Shown here: positions 35,991 to 47,199 of the stretch, piece after piece | How positions within the stretch are numbered: the stretch's first letter is position 1 | Layout of the letters: each line of letters starts with the position of its first letter | Assembly (NCBI GenBank): GCA_030848705.1 | Contig: CM061243.1 | Location: 10,689,044-10,753,043 of the forward strand | Source: Heracleum sosnowskyi | Taxonomy: Eukaryota; Streptophyta; Magnoliopsida; Apiales; Apiaceae | DNA length: 64,000 nt | Reading direction: 5' to 3' | The notes under the pieces: generated by a model | Database searches by the model: none | What the model saw: the letters and a program-made list of their open reading frames with translations, nothing else | Told to the model about the DNA's origin: nothing | Position numbers and translations under genes: made by a program

Positions 35991-37229
35991 TGATAACTCC
36001 AAATCCCGATCTAGTCCTTCCCGGCCGATCCCACGCCTGGAAGCGGTGTCGCTGCGGTTGGGACTCTGCAAAACAACACCGGAGGGGGGTTGGGACCCTG
36101 GCGGCGCCTCCGGCGTGAGAATAAGTAACGGTTTTGGAAAGGTAGACAGGACTATAGAGATATCTAAAATGTGGAGGGTGTGTGTATGGGTTGAGTCTGT
36201 AAAAGAGAATGTAACCCCTAAACCTTTCCTCCTTGGTCTATTTATAGGCCAAGGATTAGGGTTTTGGGGTTGTACCTGCAATCATGAGCGTTGAATCCTA
36301 GGTAGGTAGGACACCTGGGGAATGTTGATGGATTGCACGTGTCCAGATGAAGGATTGTGGCATCGTGTGCCAAGCTCCTGCTGGCGTGTGGTTTAACATA
36401 GGAAATAATTGTCCTAATCATTAGGTATATTTACGTGTCGTTATCAGGTGTGGACATCGATGATGACCTGGGCATGTCACGTAATGAGGTATAGATTTTC
36501 TCACACAGGATATTGCCTTTGTCGCCAGGAGAGAGTTAAACACTACGCCATAAGTGGGATTCAGCAACACCTCAAAAAGTGTGGTTATAGCCCAAAAAAC
36601 TGTTGGTAAAAGGAAAAAAACAGGCTATGGCTACACTTTGACCAAATTTGAGGGTGTTAGAAAAATGGCCGCTACCATAGGGGTCTACGCCAACACTTTT
36701 GTAGTTTTTGGTGACACGGGAGAAATGTGTAGGCGTAGACCCCTACGCCAACACTTTTTATTTCTCTGGCTACATATTATTAGTTGTTGCTATAGATCTA
36801 TGCCAACATGGTTATCTTTGTAGTAACACTACTAATAGTATTGCTATAGACCTATGCCAACACATTTTCAGTATTACTGTAACACCAAATTATGAAACAC
36901 TTAGATGTTTTTACCAACACCCTTACCACTATGCCTACACTTTTTCTTAAACATTTTTAGATTTTGTGACAACACTTTGCTATACTTCTGCCAACACATA
37001 AAGACTAAAAACTTTGGAGTCAATGGTTACACTTTGCATGCTTTTTACCAACACTTTAAATATAGAATGGCAACATATGACATTGAAATATAGAACTTCC
37101 CATTCAGTACATAAAAAACCATCCAAAATAACTACATCAAATTCACACCATTCCAATACATAATAATCAATCATCCATATCTACTACATAAACCAACATA
37201 TTTAAGTTTATTCTCCGACTCTATTACAG

Positions 37230-37330
37230 CTTGTTTTGCCTCTTCAAGTTCTTGGCCATCTTGTAACTTCTTCTTCAGCTGCATCAATGTCCATCTTGTC
37301 ATATGAAGATTAGAACATCTTTCCTTGTTA
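37230..37330 (-). pseudogene. Unidentified coiled-coil-like coding fragment in CACTA
   Basis: On the minus strand one frame reads MQLKKKLQDGQELEEAKQA and continues VIESE. The codon pattern looks like real coding sequence and would form a helix. I do not recognise the source gene. It lies between the KUP fragment and the element's left end. Confidence 0.35.
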
Positions 37331-37548
37331 ATTTACGCATTTATTTTATCACGTCCTGTACATTAGGAGCATGCTTGCCTGATTCTTGCATGCTCTATAC
37401 TGGAATCACAATACAAGGTTAAAAGGTTTGTCTATTAGATAAACGGAAAAATGTGATAGGACGATTTTATTAACTTCTCGGAAGAAAACTTAGAAAATGA
37501 GATGATAAGTATGCTTATTGACCTAACACTGTAGGATTAAGTGGCTAC

Positions 37549-38440
37549 CTGTTGCACAAAGAAGACAGCCTCCAAGGGAATACCAAGCCTTAGTTGAATT
37601 CCTCTTGAAATAATAATATAGGTGTACAGGGTTGAATGCCTTCAGAACACCGGTGTCATATATTACAAGGTTGTAGATGCCAATGCCCCCAAGTAAGCAA
37701 AACCATATGAATAAAGCGGGACCAATTACTAGCCCCACTTTACTTGTCCCATACCTCTGTAAACTCTGAACAAAACTATAAGAAAAGCAACTGATATCAT
37801 CACCATGTGATCTGCATCAAAGGAACAGAAAAATATTAATAAGGATATAATTCAAATTGTATGAGCATAGGCGTCTATACATAATGATGATAAAGAAGGA
37901 GAGTAACCTCAAATGCTTAATTTGTGATCTCCGCTCTTATAAACCTCACTTCTGGCTGGTACATACGTGATTATAAAAGAACTTTCTATATGTGTTATGT
38001 TAGTTATAAGTACTTATGGGTTATATTTCGATATAATTAATTTCAAGCATAAAAATTTACATATTTATGTAGCAGTAACCCTTTAAAGTTCTACTGAAAA
38101 TTCATCTGATCAAACTATAACAATAAAGGAATACAAAATCTAACTTACTATTTCCTAGAAATCCATGACAATTAATTCGTTCTTGATACATTCTCCATCA
38201 ATTTGCAGTGAAGACTTTTGTGTTGCATAAATAACTTATCAAACCTCTCCGAATTTACTTCACTAAAATATTACCCACATAAACTCAGTGTCTCTAATGC
38301 AAATACTATATGAATAGACAACAGAGAATTATGAAGGATGCAAATGTAATACGTAGATCATGTCACCTTGTTTGATCCCAGGAACTCCAATCCTCAACCC
38401 GCCAAAAGCAGACATCACTGCAATCACGAGTACTGAAATA
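37549..38440 (-). pseudogene. KUP/HAK potassium transporter fragment (two exons) in CACTA
   Basis: Two exons of a KUP/HAK/KT transporter are recognisable. The upstream one (about 38367-38440) encodes VMSAFGGLRIGVPGIKQ. The downstream one (37549-37811) starts DHMVMMISVAFLIVLF and continues RYGTSKVGLVIGPALFIW to WYSLGGCLLCATG. The GT and AG sites between them are intact and the split codon is right. A one-base shift near 37757-37765 breaks the frame between LIVLF and RYGTSK. Only the middle membrane part of a roughly 800-residue transporter is present, so it cannot work as a transporter. Confidence 0.85.
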
Positions 38441-38473
38441 AGTTCGACTTCCAGATAATACTTAGTCAATTAG

Positions 38474-38615
38474 TGGCCCATCCTTGCTGCTGTGTGGAGC
38501 ACTGTCTTGCCATTGTTTCGAGCAATCTTTGCAAGATTTGAGTCAGCATCCAGAAGCAGATTGACTACATCAATGTGTCCCTGAGCTGCAGCAGTGTGCA
38601 AAGCAGTGATTCAGT
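38474..38615 (-). pseudogene. ITN1/ACD6-like ankyrin-repeat fragment in CACTA
   Basis: The minus strand encodes TALHTAAAQGHIDVVNLLLD followed by ADSNLAKIARNNGKTVLHTA and ARMGH, then a stop. This is one and a half ankyrin repeats in the wording of plant ITN1-type membrane ankyrin proteins. It lies directly upstream of the KUP exons. No membrane domain is left. Confidence 0.85.
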
Positions 38616-38799
38616 GACACCTTAAGAACACTGAACACCCCGGTCGCATAATTCTAAGTTTATGTGAACACAAATATTTCTATAATGTAAAATTGTTTCA
38701 TTAGCAATTTGATATTTGTTGGCTTTAGCCAAGTTACTTATAAGTTGTGATCGACTTTAAAGTCAAAAATAATTTATTGTTTGGAAATATCTTGACTGG

Positions 38800-39105
38800 T
38801 ACCTTTACTGGAGCAATTGTAGAGGTCACCAGGTTGGCCATTTATGGTATACGCATCGGACACGTTAGGAGCTCCTCCATTCACCTGATCATTGTTCTGA
38901 TAATCAATATATATGAAACTCGTATAAGTTTTTTTTGAAAAGAAACATTTTTGTTTACTGTGAATTCGATTCAGAATGAAAAGTACCAAGACGTAAGGGG
39001 GTTTCGCGCTTTGGCTTTTGGAATGGATAGGAATCTCCTTCTTTTGGATGAATAATAAGAGCTCCGTAGACAGTGGCTCTAGGGAATAAGTTATTTTGCG
39101 TCCAT
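38800..39105 (-). pseudogene. Laccase (multicopper oxidase) fragment in CACTA
   Basis: Two pieces of a plant laccase lie in order on the minus strand. The first (about 38960-39090) encodes RATVYGALIIHPKEGDSYPF and QKPKRETP. The second (about 38800-38895) encodes GGAPNVSDAYTINGQPGDLY and NCSSKGT. Both are consecutive parts of the first cupredoxin domains in laccases, with an intron-like gap between them. Copper-ligand-rich C-terminal domains are absent. Exact boundaries are approximate. Confidence 0.82.
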
Positions 39106-39913
39106 CACAATTCAAAATTGTGAAATTACACGAATCCCTATAGTAACAGAAAAGACCATCTCATGGATAAAAACTAGGTGCTAGTTGTAAATTCATTATA
39201 AACAAAAATGTCTATCAACTTTAGCAATCTGGACACAATGGCACTTTAAAGGTGAGATGAAAAGGTCACTACCAGCTACCATGACTACTTGACAACACCA
39301 ATGAAGAACTTGTGCATAGTTATACTCTAATACCAAAATTCTAAGCCTAATAAATCTCATGCCACAAACATAAGTAAAAATTAAGAAAATATAATGAAAT
39401 CCTCTGGTGGCAAGCAGCTAATTCATGTATATTATTACCTCAGCAGAAAATATATATCCACACACACACACACCAAGTTGTAAAGTGATATAGGACCAGC
39501 TACACAAATTTATAAGCTCTAAGACATGATAAATTACTCATAGGAATTCCTTTGAAAACCAATTAATTTTCCTCTAATCCTCTAAACATCTTAAAACTGA
39601 CTTGAGTTATTAAGAAGTTCAATTCACTTGCATCACTCAGATGTTGCTCGAGTGAAACAAAAAATAAGTAAAAAAATGTTGATAGGTCATTTCTAAGAGC
39701 AGCGCTCACACGAAGGAACATAATATTCTACGACAACTTGATTTTTGCATGGTCAGAAATCCAATAGTTTTAGCTGCTAGTAGTTAACAATGTCTGCATG
39801 TTTCGGAAACTTTAACAAGCTTGTATCAAAATTTCAGACATGTGTTTGTACATAAACAATACTGGAGGTCTAAGTAACACGACAACAGGATAATGAATTT
39901 TAAAGTTCTATAC

Positions 39914-40395
39914 CATGAAACGTAGGTGGTAGAGACCCTAACGTCAGTGCTTCAAATTCAACTGATTCAATTTTATACTTCGGAATTTGTTCAGCAATAA
40001 TAGGCTTTGCAATATTCTTTGCAGTCTTGCAAATTGCCTACAAGAAAAAAAAATAACAGTAAGCAATGCAACAGCTAAGAGGAGGAAAAAAAACCTCTTG
40101 CATACGGAAATATTACCTTGTCTAGATAAGGCCACATATGTTCAATGAACTTGTTAAGCCAGTCAACCTGTATGTTATTCATTTTAAGAAAATAAAACTT
40201 AATGTATTAGTCATTTTTGCAGTCAATAACCAGCACATCTCATAGCATATTAGCATAATAGCATTACGCAAGTACTAGAAAACAGTAAATACATACCCGA
40301 TCATAATCAGGATTTTTCACCCAAAGAGGTATCTCAGGGAGCAAGCGCTACAAACTTTTAGAGTCTTGCTCAACTAATGGACGAATATGGGGATC
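39914..40395 (-). pseudogene. Synaptotagmin (plant SYT) SMP-domain fragment in CACTA
   Basis: Three consecutive exons with intact splice sites: 40297-40395 (DPHIRPLVEQDSKSL, stop, RLLPEIPLWVKNPDYDR), 40117-40167 (VDWLNKFIEHMWPYLDK) and 39914-40037 (AICKTAKNIAKPIIAEQIPK, then YKIESVEFEALTLGSLPPTF). This is the start of the SMP lipid-binding domain of plant synaptotagmins at ER-plasma membrane contacts. A TAG stop replaces a residue after DSKSL. Introns are retained, so capture was from genomic DNA, not cDNA. Confidence 0.9.
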
Positions 40396-41437
40396 CTGGC
40401 AGAGCAAATAAAAGTAAACCACAGCTTTAAATTAAAAAAAAAAAAAATTCAAAGTCGTCACTGATTAATCGAAACATGCAACCAAAACAAGCAATCAAAA
40501 CATGTTATAAGCATGTTATACACAAAAAGCATTCATAATCTACAAGCCCCAATTAAACCCGAAAGAAACCCCTAATTTACAAACCCTAATTGAACCCGAA
40601 TTGAACAAATAAACAGAACCCAAATAAAGCAAATAACCCTAATTAAACCCGAATTGAACACAAATAAGAAGAACAAGATGAATACCTTCTCAAGTAGAGA
40701 ATGTAATCGAACCCGAATTGATATTCAATTGAACCCGCAGAGAGAAAAGCCGTGAAGAACCCTTAATCTACGAGCCCTAATTTGAGAGAGAGTTGAGAGA
40801 GATTTGAGAGAGAGTTGAGGGAGATTTGAGAGAGAGTTGAGAGAGTAGGAATGTCTGAAAATTGAGAGGTGAGTGAGAGAGTGCGGTGAATAAGTGAGAG
40901 AGTGGGAATATTGAAAATTGACCCGCTTAAATGAAATATTCGGGCAAAAATTTGGCCGCTTAAATGAAATATTGAGAGCCGCCTTTTTTTTTTTTTAAAG
41001 ACCAACGGTTACACATTTTTTAAAGACCAACGGCTACACAGAGTTAGGCGTTAGCATAGATACTGAACGACGTCTACCGTAACACTTATTTATAGCAATG
41101 CTAACAGAGAAAAACAGTGTAGGCGTAAATCAATTTTAAGACATATATGGTTACACTTTTGCTTGTAACACTGAAAAAAGCGTTATTATTGCCCACTTAT
41201 GGCGTAGTGAAACTTAAAGCTTGAGCCATAGCCTGGCAATGAGTCCGGACTGGTACGCAGGTCATGACTCCAAGATGAGTCTGGACTAGGAGGTGAGCCA
41301 TGACTGGAATGGTAATCCGGGTTTCAGGTGACTCCTGGCTCAGAGATAAGACCGGGCTATACATAGCCTATCATTTGCCCCCCACTCCCTTATTCAGATT
41401 TTCTGGATGGGGGAGTAGAAATCCCTGAATATGTAAC

Positions 41438-41722
41438 TTTGAAAAAATCCTTAGCTTGATTGTTGCCCCCCACCCGGATTGTTATCAAGGATGGCAATCC
41501 GGTGTTAAGAGTATTCCTGGTTCTTTCTTAAATCCAAAGCTGAAGGCTTTGAGTAACTTAGAAAAAATTCTTGGCTTGATTGTTGCCCCCCAACCCGGAT
41601 TGTTATCAAGGATGGCAATCTGGTGTTAAGAGTAGGTCCTGGTTCTTTCTTAAGTCCAAAGCCGAAGGCTTTGAGTAACTTAGAAAAAATTCTTGGCTTG
41701 ATTGTTGCCCCCAATCCGGACT
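41438..41722. repeat. Tandem repeat, about 123-bp unit, 2.3 copies
   Basis: A unit starting near TTAGAAAAAATTCTTGGCTT and containing TTGTTGCCCCCCACCCGGAT recurs at about 41438, 41558 and 41682 (partial). It belongs to the TIR element, upstream of its reading frame. Confidence 0.8.
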
Positions 41723-41944
41723 AAGTAGCGTATTTTTCGTTCTGGAATATGAAACGATTCCAGTTTTCCCCCCTTTTCTTTTTGAAAAAGTACTTCCCCT
41801 TTTTACCTCGGGAATCGGTGTTACTGCTGTCGTATTGATTGCTCCTGTCTTTTCTTTTTCTTCTGTATTTCTTTTTTTGTGCATTTATTTTCTTGCCCGC
41901 CAATGGGATGCTGCCAGCTGTCACCACAGGGGTTATCTTTGTGC

Positions 41945-42644
41945 CTTTATAAAAGCCCTCTTTTCATTTTCTTTTTGTCTTTTATTGTCACCCGAACAGT
42001 TTCTCCGACGATTTCCTTTTCCAGTGACTGCCGCGTTTCTCCTGTGAAGCCACCTTATTCTCCTGCTTGTTTGTAAGTCTCTCTCTTGTCATCGTCTTTT
42101 AATCTGTCCTTTCCACTATTTTTGCCTCGTTTTCATCTGGAATTGGTTCTATGCCACGGCTGTTCATCTTCGATTTTGACGGTTATGTCTGGTTTTTGTA
42201 TGTTTAGATTTTGATGTCTATTTGTGTTTATAATGTTCTATGTGTGTTTTTTGGTTTTTCAAGTTTGTTGTTTGGTGGTTGCATGTGATTTTAACTGTTT
42301 GGTTTCAATTCTTAGTTCTGGGTTTCGAGAATCCTCTTTTGTGTTCTTGGCTGAGACTTTGTGTGTATTGTCGTGTGTATATATTTTGATCTTGGTTTTG
42401 TGATACTGTTATTGGTTTGAAGTGTTCTTGACGATTCATGTCTTTGAGAGTTTATAACTAGTCCGGACTATTTCATAATCCGGGTATTCATGGGTTTTTA
42501 GTGTACTGTGAGGCTAACTGGTATTTGATTTGTTTAGTGTGTAACCCGGTTCTGCTAGAGAATAGGAACTGAATATGTATAATTGGAAAAATCTAATCCT
42601 GTTTGAGATAATAAAACTTACTTTAAATTTATCTTTCTAGGTTT
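41945..42644 (+). promoter_or_regulatory. TATA box and probable 5' UTR intron of the TIR-element gene
   Basis: A TATA-like TTTATAAAAG sits at about 41946-41955. About 120 bp further on, TTTGTAAGT (near 42072) and CTTTCTAG (ending near 42640) could bound a leader intron ending just before the start codon at 42645. This is inferred from sequence only. Confidence 0.45.
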
Positions 42645-43439
42645 ATGGTTCGGATTAAGGCTCGTGCCCGTCGCGTACTTATTCCCCTCTCTGACCCTTC
42701 TACTTGTAGTGAGCCTTCACCCTCTAATAATCCGGAAGTAATAGAACTATATTGGTGTAGAATGGCTAGGAAGAAGAAACAATCCGGACCTCTAATAACC
42801 CAACTTTTTGTTCACGAGCCTCCATCTGGCGGTGTGCTTAGTACTCCGGATGGGTTTTGGTCGGATACCAGCTATTTCTTCGTGAAGAAGGATCCAGCTA
42901 TAGAGGAGGAGTTTTATTATAGGGATCTTAGTATTTGTTACCGAAACAGACAAGAATTCGGACGTCCAGGGTCATACAATGAATCCGAATTTGATGCTAC
43001 TTTTTCTAGAATGGGTATTAGCGAGGCCCCTTATCCTTTAAAAGAGAAATTTGCTAATCTTCTGGATGCTCAGATGGACAAACTGGTCCGGGCTGCTTTT
43101 CATTTGGGCCCTGAAATTAGCTGGAGATGGCCTCAACCCGTGGAAAGAATTTACCACAGACCTGCGGATGGTTATGTTGGCGTCTGGCTAGAAACCCTTC
43201 GATCCGAATGGAACCCCAGGTGCCATCAATTTATAAAACACTCCGGAGGCGCCGCCAGGGTCCAAACCCCCCTCCGGTGTTGTTTTGCAGAGTCCCAACC
43301 GCAGCGACACCGCTTCCAGGCGTGGGATCGGCTGGGAAGGACTAGATCGGGATTTGGAGTTATCATGAATATTAGGCCTAACAATCAATTTCGACCTGCA
43401 AGCATAAAAAATGTGGCCAATTTCCAGGTGGTACACTGA
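42645..43439 (+). CDS. Transposable-element protein of unknown family (TIR element)
   Basis: An open frame of 264 codons. Residues to about 198 are coded by the internal part of the TIR element, the next 42 by its right inverted repeat, and the last 25 or so by antisense LINE sequence. The real element protein must have ended differently, so this is a truncated remnant. The start MVRIKARARR is basic and polar; later parts carry DGFWSDTSYFFVKKDP, WRWPQPVERIYHRPADGY and VGVWLETLRSEWNPR. I have seen similar wording in plant proteins annotated as gypsy-type or gag-like transposon proteins, but I cannot name a domain. No transposase, integrase or reverse transcriptase motif is visible. Confidence 0.5.
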   Translation: MVRIKARARRVLIPLSDPSTCSEPSPSNNPEVIELYWCRMARKKKQSGPLITQLFVHEPPSGGVLSTPDGFWSDTSYFFVKKDPAIEEEFYYRDLSICYRNRQEFGRPGSYNESEFDATFSRMGISEAPYPLKEKFANLLDAQMDKLVRAAFHLGPEISWRWPQPVERIYHRPADGYVGVWLETLRSEWNPRCHQFIKHSGGAARVQTPLRCCFAESQPQRHRFQAWDRLGRTRSGFGVIMNIRPNNQFRPASIKNVANFQVVH

Positions 43440-45950
43440 TTGGCTATTAATAGCCTGCACTGCAGTAATAGAGTCTGACTCAACACAGACCCTCCCCTCT
43501 GTTCTAGTGCTAATCCAAGATAAAGCTTCATCAATGCCAATTGCTTCTGCCTCTAGTACACTCACTGTTGCTGTAACTTTCATTACTTTTCCTCCCAAGT
43601 AATCGCCTCTGTGATCACGCAACACCATACCTACTGAAAAATGTGAGGAACCTTCCACTATCGAAGCATCAACATTCACTTTCAGCAAACCAGTCCCCGG
43701 TGCCACCCATCTGTCATTGTTCGTATCATTATTCCTTCTTACCTGCAACACTCTCTGATGTACTCTACTGCAAGCATCACCCCATTCATTGAGCTGCATT
43801 AGACTCCAATCCATAGCAAATTCAGCCGTTACCACCTTTTGTTCCCAGACCTTCTTATTCCTGAAAAACCAGATACCCCATAAAGTCATTGCAAACAATT
43901 TAAGCCTGTCATAGGACTCAGAACTCAGCTTGTCCAGCAACCACCTCGACACATCTTCTATCTCCCACATATCGTACAGAACTCCCATTTGTTGCCAACA
44001 AAGTGCAGCGAAATCGCAGTGAAAGAACAAATGCAGTACATGTTCCACATCAATGTTACACATTGGACAAATCAAAGGAACACCATTACATCTCCTATTC
44101 AGAACCACACGAACAGGAACATTGTTACGACACAGGCGCCACAGAAAGAATTTAACTTTCGGTGGAATTTTCAAATTCCACAACCTCTTCCAGCCTACTG
44201 AGTGAGAATCTTGTATTGGGACCAAATGACCCTCCTGCCACACATGATAACCAGATTTCACTGAATAACATCCATCCTTCGTGTGCACCCAAGCTACTCT
44301 GTCATGAGCTGCGTTTTGTGGAATTCGAGTTTGCATAATTGCAGTTGCATCGACCTCATCAAACACCTCTCTAATTCGTTCCTCATCCCACTCAAGAGCA
44401 CCATGTTTAAAAAACTGACAGACTTTAGCACTTCTACTAACAGTATAGTTCTTGTTTTTGACCAAATGATTAGCTTTGCTTTTTAGCCACGGATCAGTAA
44501 GCACACTGATATTCTTTCCATCCCCTAACACCCATCGAAAGCCTTTCTTAATCTCCTCCTTTGCCTGCCAAATGCCTGACCAGATGAAACTGGAGCCCTC
44601 CGTTTTCCTTGCTTCAAGAACATGAGAGTTCGAGAAATATCTAGCTTTAAAAACTCTAGTAACTAGAGTATCAGGTCTGTTGATGAAATTCCACACCTGT
44701 TTCCCAAGCATAGCTAAGTTATAGCCCGTTAAATTCTGAAATCCCAGTCCCCCTTTCGTTTTAGCCATGCTCATTCGATCCCACGATAACCAATGAATAG
44801 CCTTTGAATTTGATCCCCCAGACTTCCACCAAAAACCATTGAGTAATCTCTCTATTTCCTGACAGATCGATTTAGGAAGAAGAAAACACGACATAGCGTA
44901 TGATGGAATGGTTTGAGCCACGCTCTTAATCAAGACAGCCTTCCCTGCCCGAGACAGCAACTTAGCATTCCAATTTTGAATCCTCTTCCACACTTTATCT
45001 TTAATGAAACTAAAGACAGATTTCCTCGACCTACCAATCAACGAGGGTAACCCCAGGTAGTTGTTCTTCGTTAGATCTTCCCAAACACCCAAAATCTCTG
45101 ATAATTCTCTTTGTTTGTCTCTTCGAACATTGGCACTGAAAAAAACACCTGATTTCTGAAAGTTTACTGCCTGACCATATAGCAACTCGTAACTGTTGAG
45201 AATCTCCTTCACTTTAGCAGCTTCAGCAGAATTAGCACGAAAGAATAAGAAGCTATCATCTGCAAAAAGCAGATGCGTGATAGCCGGTGCACTCGAACAT
45301 ACTCTACAACCATGAACCTCATCATTTGCCTCTGCTCTCTTAATAGCATGAGAAAGTCCCTCTACACACAGGAGAAATAAGTACGGGGACAACGGATCAC
45401 CCTGTCTCAAGCCACGTTTAGGAATAATAGGTCCAATCTGGTTGCCATTAAAACAGACATTGTATTCCACTGTACAGACACATAGCATAATCCAATCAAC
45501 CCACTTTGCACAAAAACCCATTTGCAACATTCTTCTTTTCAGGTATAACCAATTCACACGGTCGTACGCCTTACTTATGTCCAACTTTAAAGCTACTTCG
45601 CCATCAGTACCCGACTTCTTACCCTTCATAAAATGAATAATTTCAAAAGCAACTAAAACATTGTCTGCAATATTGCGGCCAGGAACAAAAGCGGACTGGT
45701 TTTCAGATATAAGACCTGGGAGAATTGATTTTAGTCTGTTAGCTAGCACCTTAGCAAGAATCTTATACAAGACATTACACAAGGCTATAGGCCTTAGATC
45801 TTTCATACACTCTGCATTATCTTTCTTCGGGACAAGTACAACATTTGTTCCATTAAGCTCAGCTGGAAAAGAACATCGTTCAAGCCACTCCTTGCAACTA
45901 CTGAACACCTCCTTGCCAAGACTATTCCAAAAATGTTGGGTTAAGGCCAT
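43366..45950 (-). pseudogene. LINE reverse transcriptase and RNase H (5' part of the split frame)
   Basis: One long frame with, in order: reverse transcriptase motifs LKLDISKAYDRV, GLRQGDPLSPYLF and the FADDSFLF active site; a zinc-binding zf-RVT block (CNGVPLICPMCNIDVEHVLH); and RNase H with VNVDAS, LEAEAIG and VESDS acidic residues. The frame runs on for about 60 codons into the TIR element, which is not a real fusion. Its link to the endonuclease frame is broken by a small deletion near 45935. The polymerase core itself shows no stop codon. Confidence 0.9.
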
Positions 45951-47199
45951 CGGGTCCCGAGGCCTTATCCGGATGCATTTGCTTTATTGCCAATGTAAAT
46001 TCCTCAAAACTCAGATCAACCACCAGCTTACCATTCTGTTCTTCAGTAACAAGACTTTCTACATTATCCTCCTCAAGTACACTGTTCTGCACTTGTCCAG
46101 CAAACACTCTGTTAAAGTACTCGAAGACCACATCGTGCATCCCCTCCTTATCCGACACTAAATCTCCATTCTCCTTCCTCAGATGAGAAATGAAATTAGA
46201 CTTCTTCCTAGCCGACGCATGAGCGTGAAAAAACTTCGAATTCTGATCACCTTCAGACAACCAAAAGACCTTAGCCCGTTGCTTCCAGTAGAGTTCTTCA
46301 TGATGAAACAACTCATGCAACTTTTCTCGTTCTTGAAAGTATTCTTTAACTCCTTCTTCATCCACTCTGTTCACCAGGGCATTCAACAAATCTTTTTGTT
46401 TCGTCACCTTGTCTCTAAATTTGTGAAAGAAATTCCTCCCCCATTTAGCCATAAACGATGAGACAGAAATTAATTTAGGTAATAAATGAATAATTGGAAG
46501 TTTCTCCCAGTACTCCCTCACTTCATTATGGAAACTCGGCTCTTTAAGCCACGTATATTCAAACTTGAAACGAAACTGCTTCTTAGTGACATTAACATTG
46601 CAAAGGTCAAGATGTATAGGGTCATGATCAGAACAAATGGTGTGATGAACAGAAAGTTTACACAAAGGAAAGAGTTGCCACCATGAACTAGAGGCAAATG
46701 CTCTGTCAAGCCGTTCTCGAACCCAATTCGCTTTCCCCTTACTTTTCTCCCAAGTGAACTTTCCCCCCGTGAGATCAATTTCCAATAACTCTGCATCCTC
46801 TAAGGCTGAACGAAATCCATTCATAAGAAACTGCGGATGATCAACAGTCCCAAACTTATCACCTGGATACAACAAATCGTTGAAATCCCCGATTATGCAC
46901 CATGGCAGTTGAGAAACCAAAGCTAACTGTCTAATAAAGTCCCACGACTCACGTCTACGATTTCTTTCCGGGTAACCGTAAAAACAAGTCAACCTCCAAT
47001 ATGGGCTCATATTCTTCAGCATAGTAATATCAATATGATTATGGGAGTAGCTATCAACTTTACACGACACAGTTCTCTTCCACATGATCGCCAATCCCCC
47101 ACTTCTACCAACACAATCAACAGCAAAATAATCAACAAAACCTAATTTAACACAAAGCTCCTTTATTCTAACCTTAGTTTTCAGTTGGGTGAAAGCCAA
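45922..47199 (-). pseudogene. LINE endonuclease and linker (5'-truncated)
   Basis: An APE-type endonuclease missing roughly its first 40 residues. It keeps GDFNDLLYPGDKFG, the WVRERLDRAF block and the SDHDPI active-site end. A long linker leads to the start of the reverse transcriptase (ASGPDGLNP). The frame then stops (TFLE, stop), and the expected continuation appears in another frame as TQHFWNSLGKEV. A few bases between LNP and QHFW have been lost. Confidence 0.88.

Larger units (their letters stand above)
36541..41209. mobile_element. CACTA transposon carrying host gene fragments
   Basis: The ends are CACTACGCCATAAGTGGG and its inverted copy CCCACTTATGGCGTAGTG, flanked by the 3-bp duplication AAA (36538-36540, 41210-41212). 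Both subterminal regions are packed with short repeats in opposite orientations (TACGCCAACACTTTTT, GTGTAGGCGTA, GGTTACACTTT), the usual transposase-binding arrays. No TNP1/TNP2-like transposase frame is visible, so it depends on a partner. The interior holds fragments of at least four unrelated host genes on the minus strand, with introns. It is nested in the TIR element. Confidence 0.93.
35991..43365. mobile_element. TIR element with TG...CA ends and 5-bp target duplication
   Basis: The ends are inverted copies of about 127 bp (35991-36117 and 43239-43365), beginning TGATAACTCCAAATCCCGAT, with about three mismatches. TGAAT flanks both sides (35986-35990, 43366-43370). The target is known exactly because removing the element restores the LINE frame; the ambiguity is 5 to 7 bp. 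Without the nested CACTA it is about 2.7 kb. TG...CA with 5 bp is typical of LTR retroelements, yet long inverted ends are not, and no direct LTR pair is seen. Duplications of 8, 9, 3 or 2 bp, as for hAT, Mutator, CACTA or mariner, do not fit. Superfamily unassigned. Confidence 0.8.

Noticed and set aside
43188..43365. Extension of the LINE reverse transcriptase frame into the TIR element
   Set aside because: The insertion boundary is exact, and the true LINE frame continues at 35990; the extension is a chance read-through.
35991..43365. Mutator-like element because of the long TIRs
   Set aside because: No 9-bp duplication; the restored LINE frame limits the duplication to 5-7 bp.
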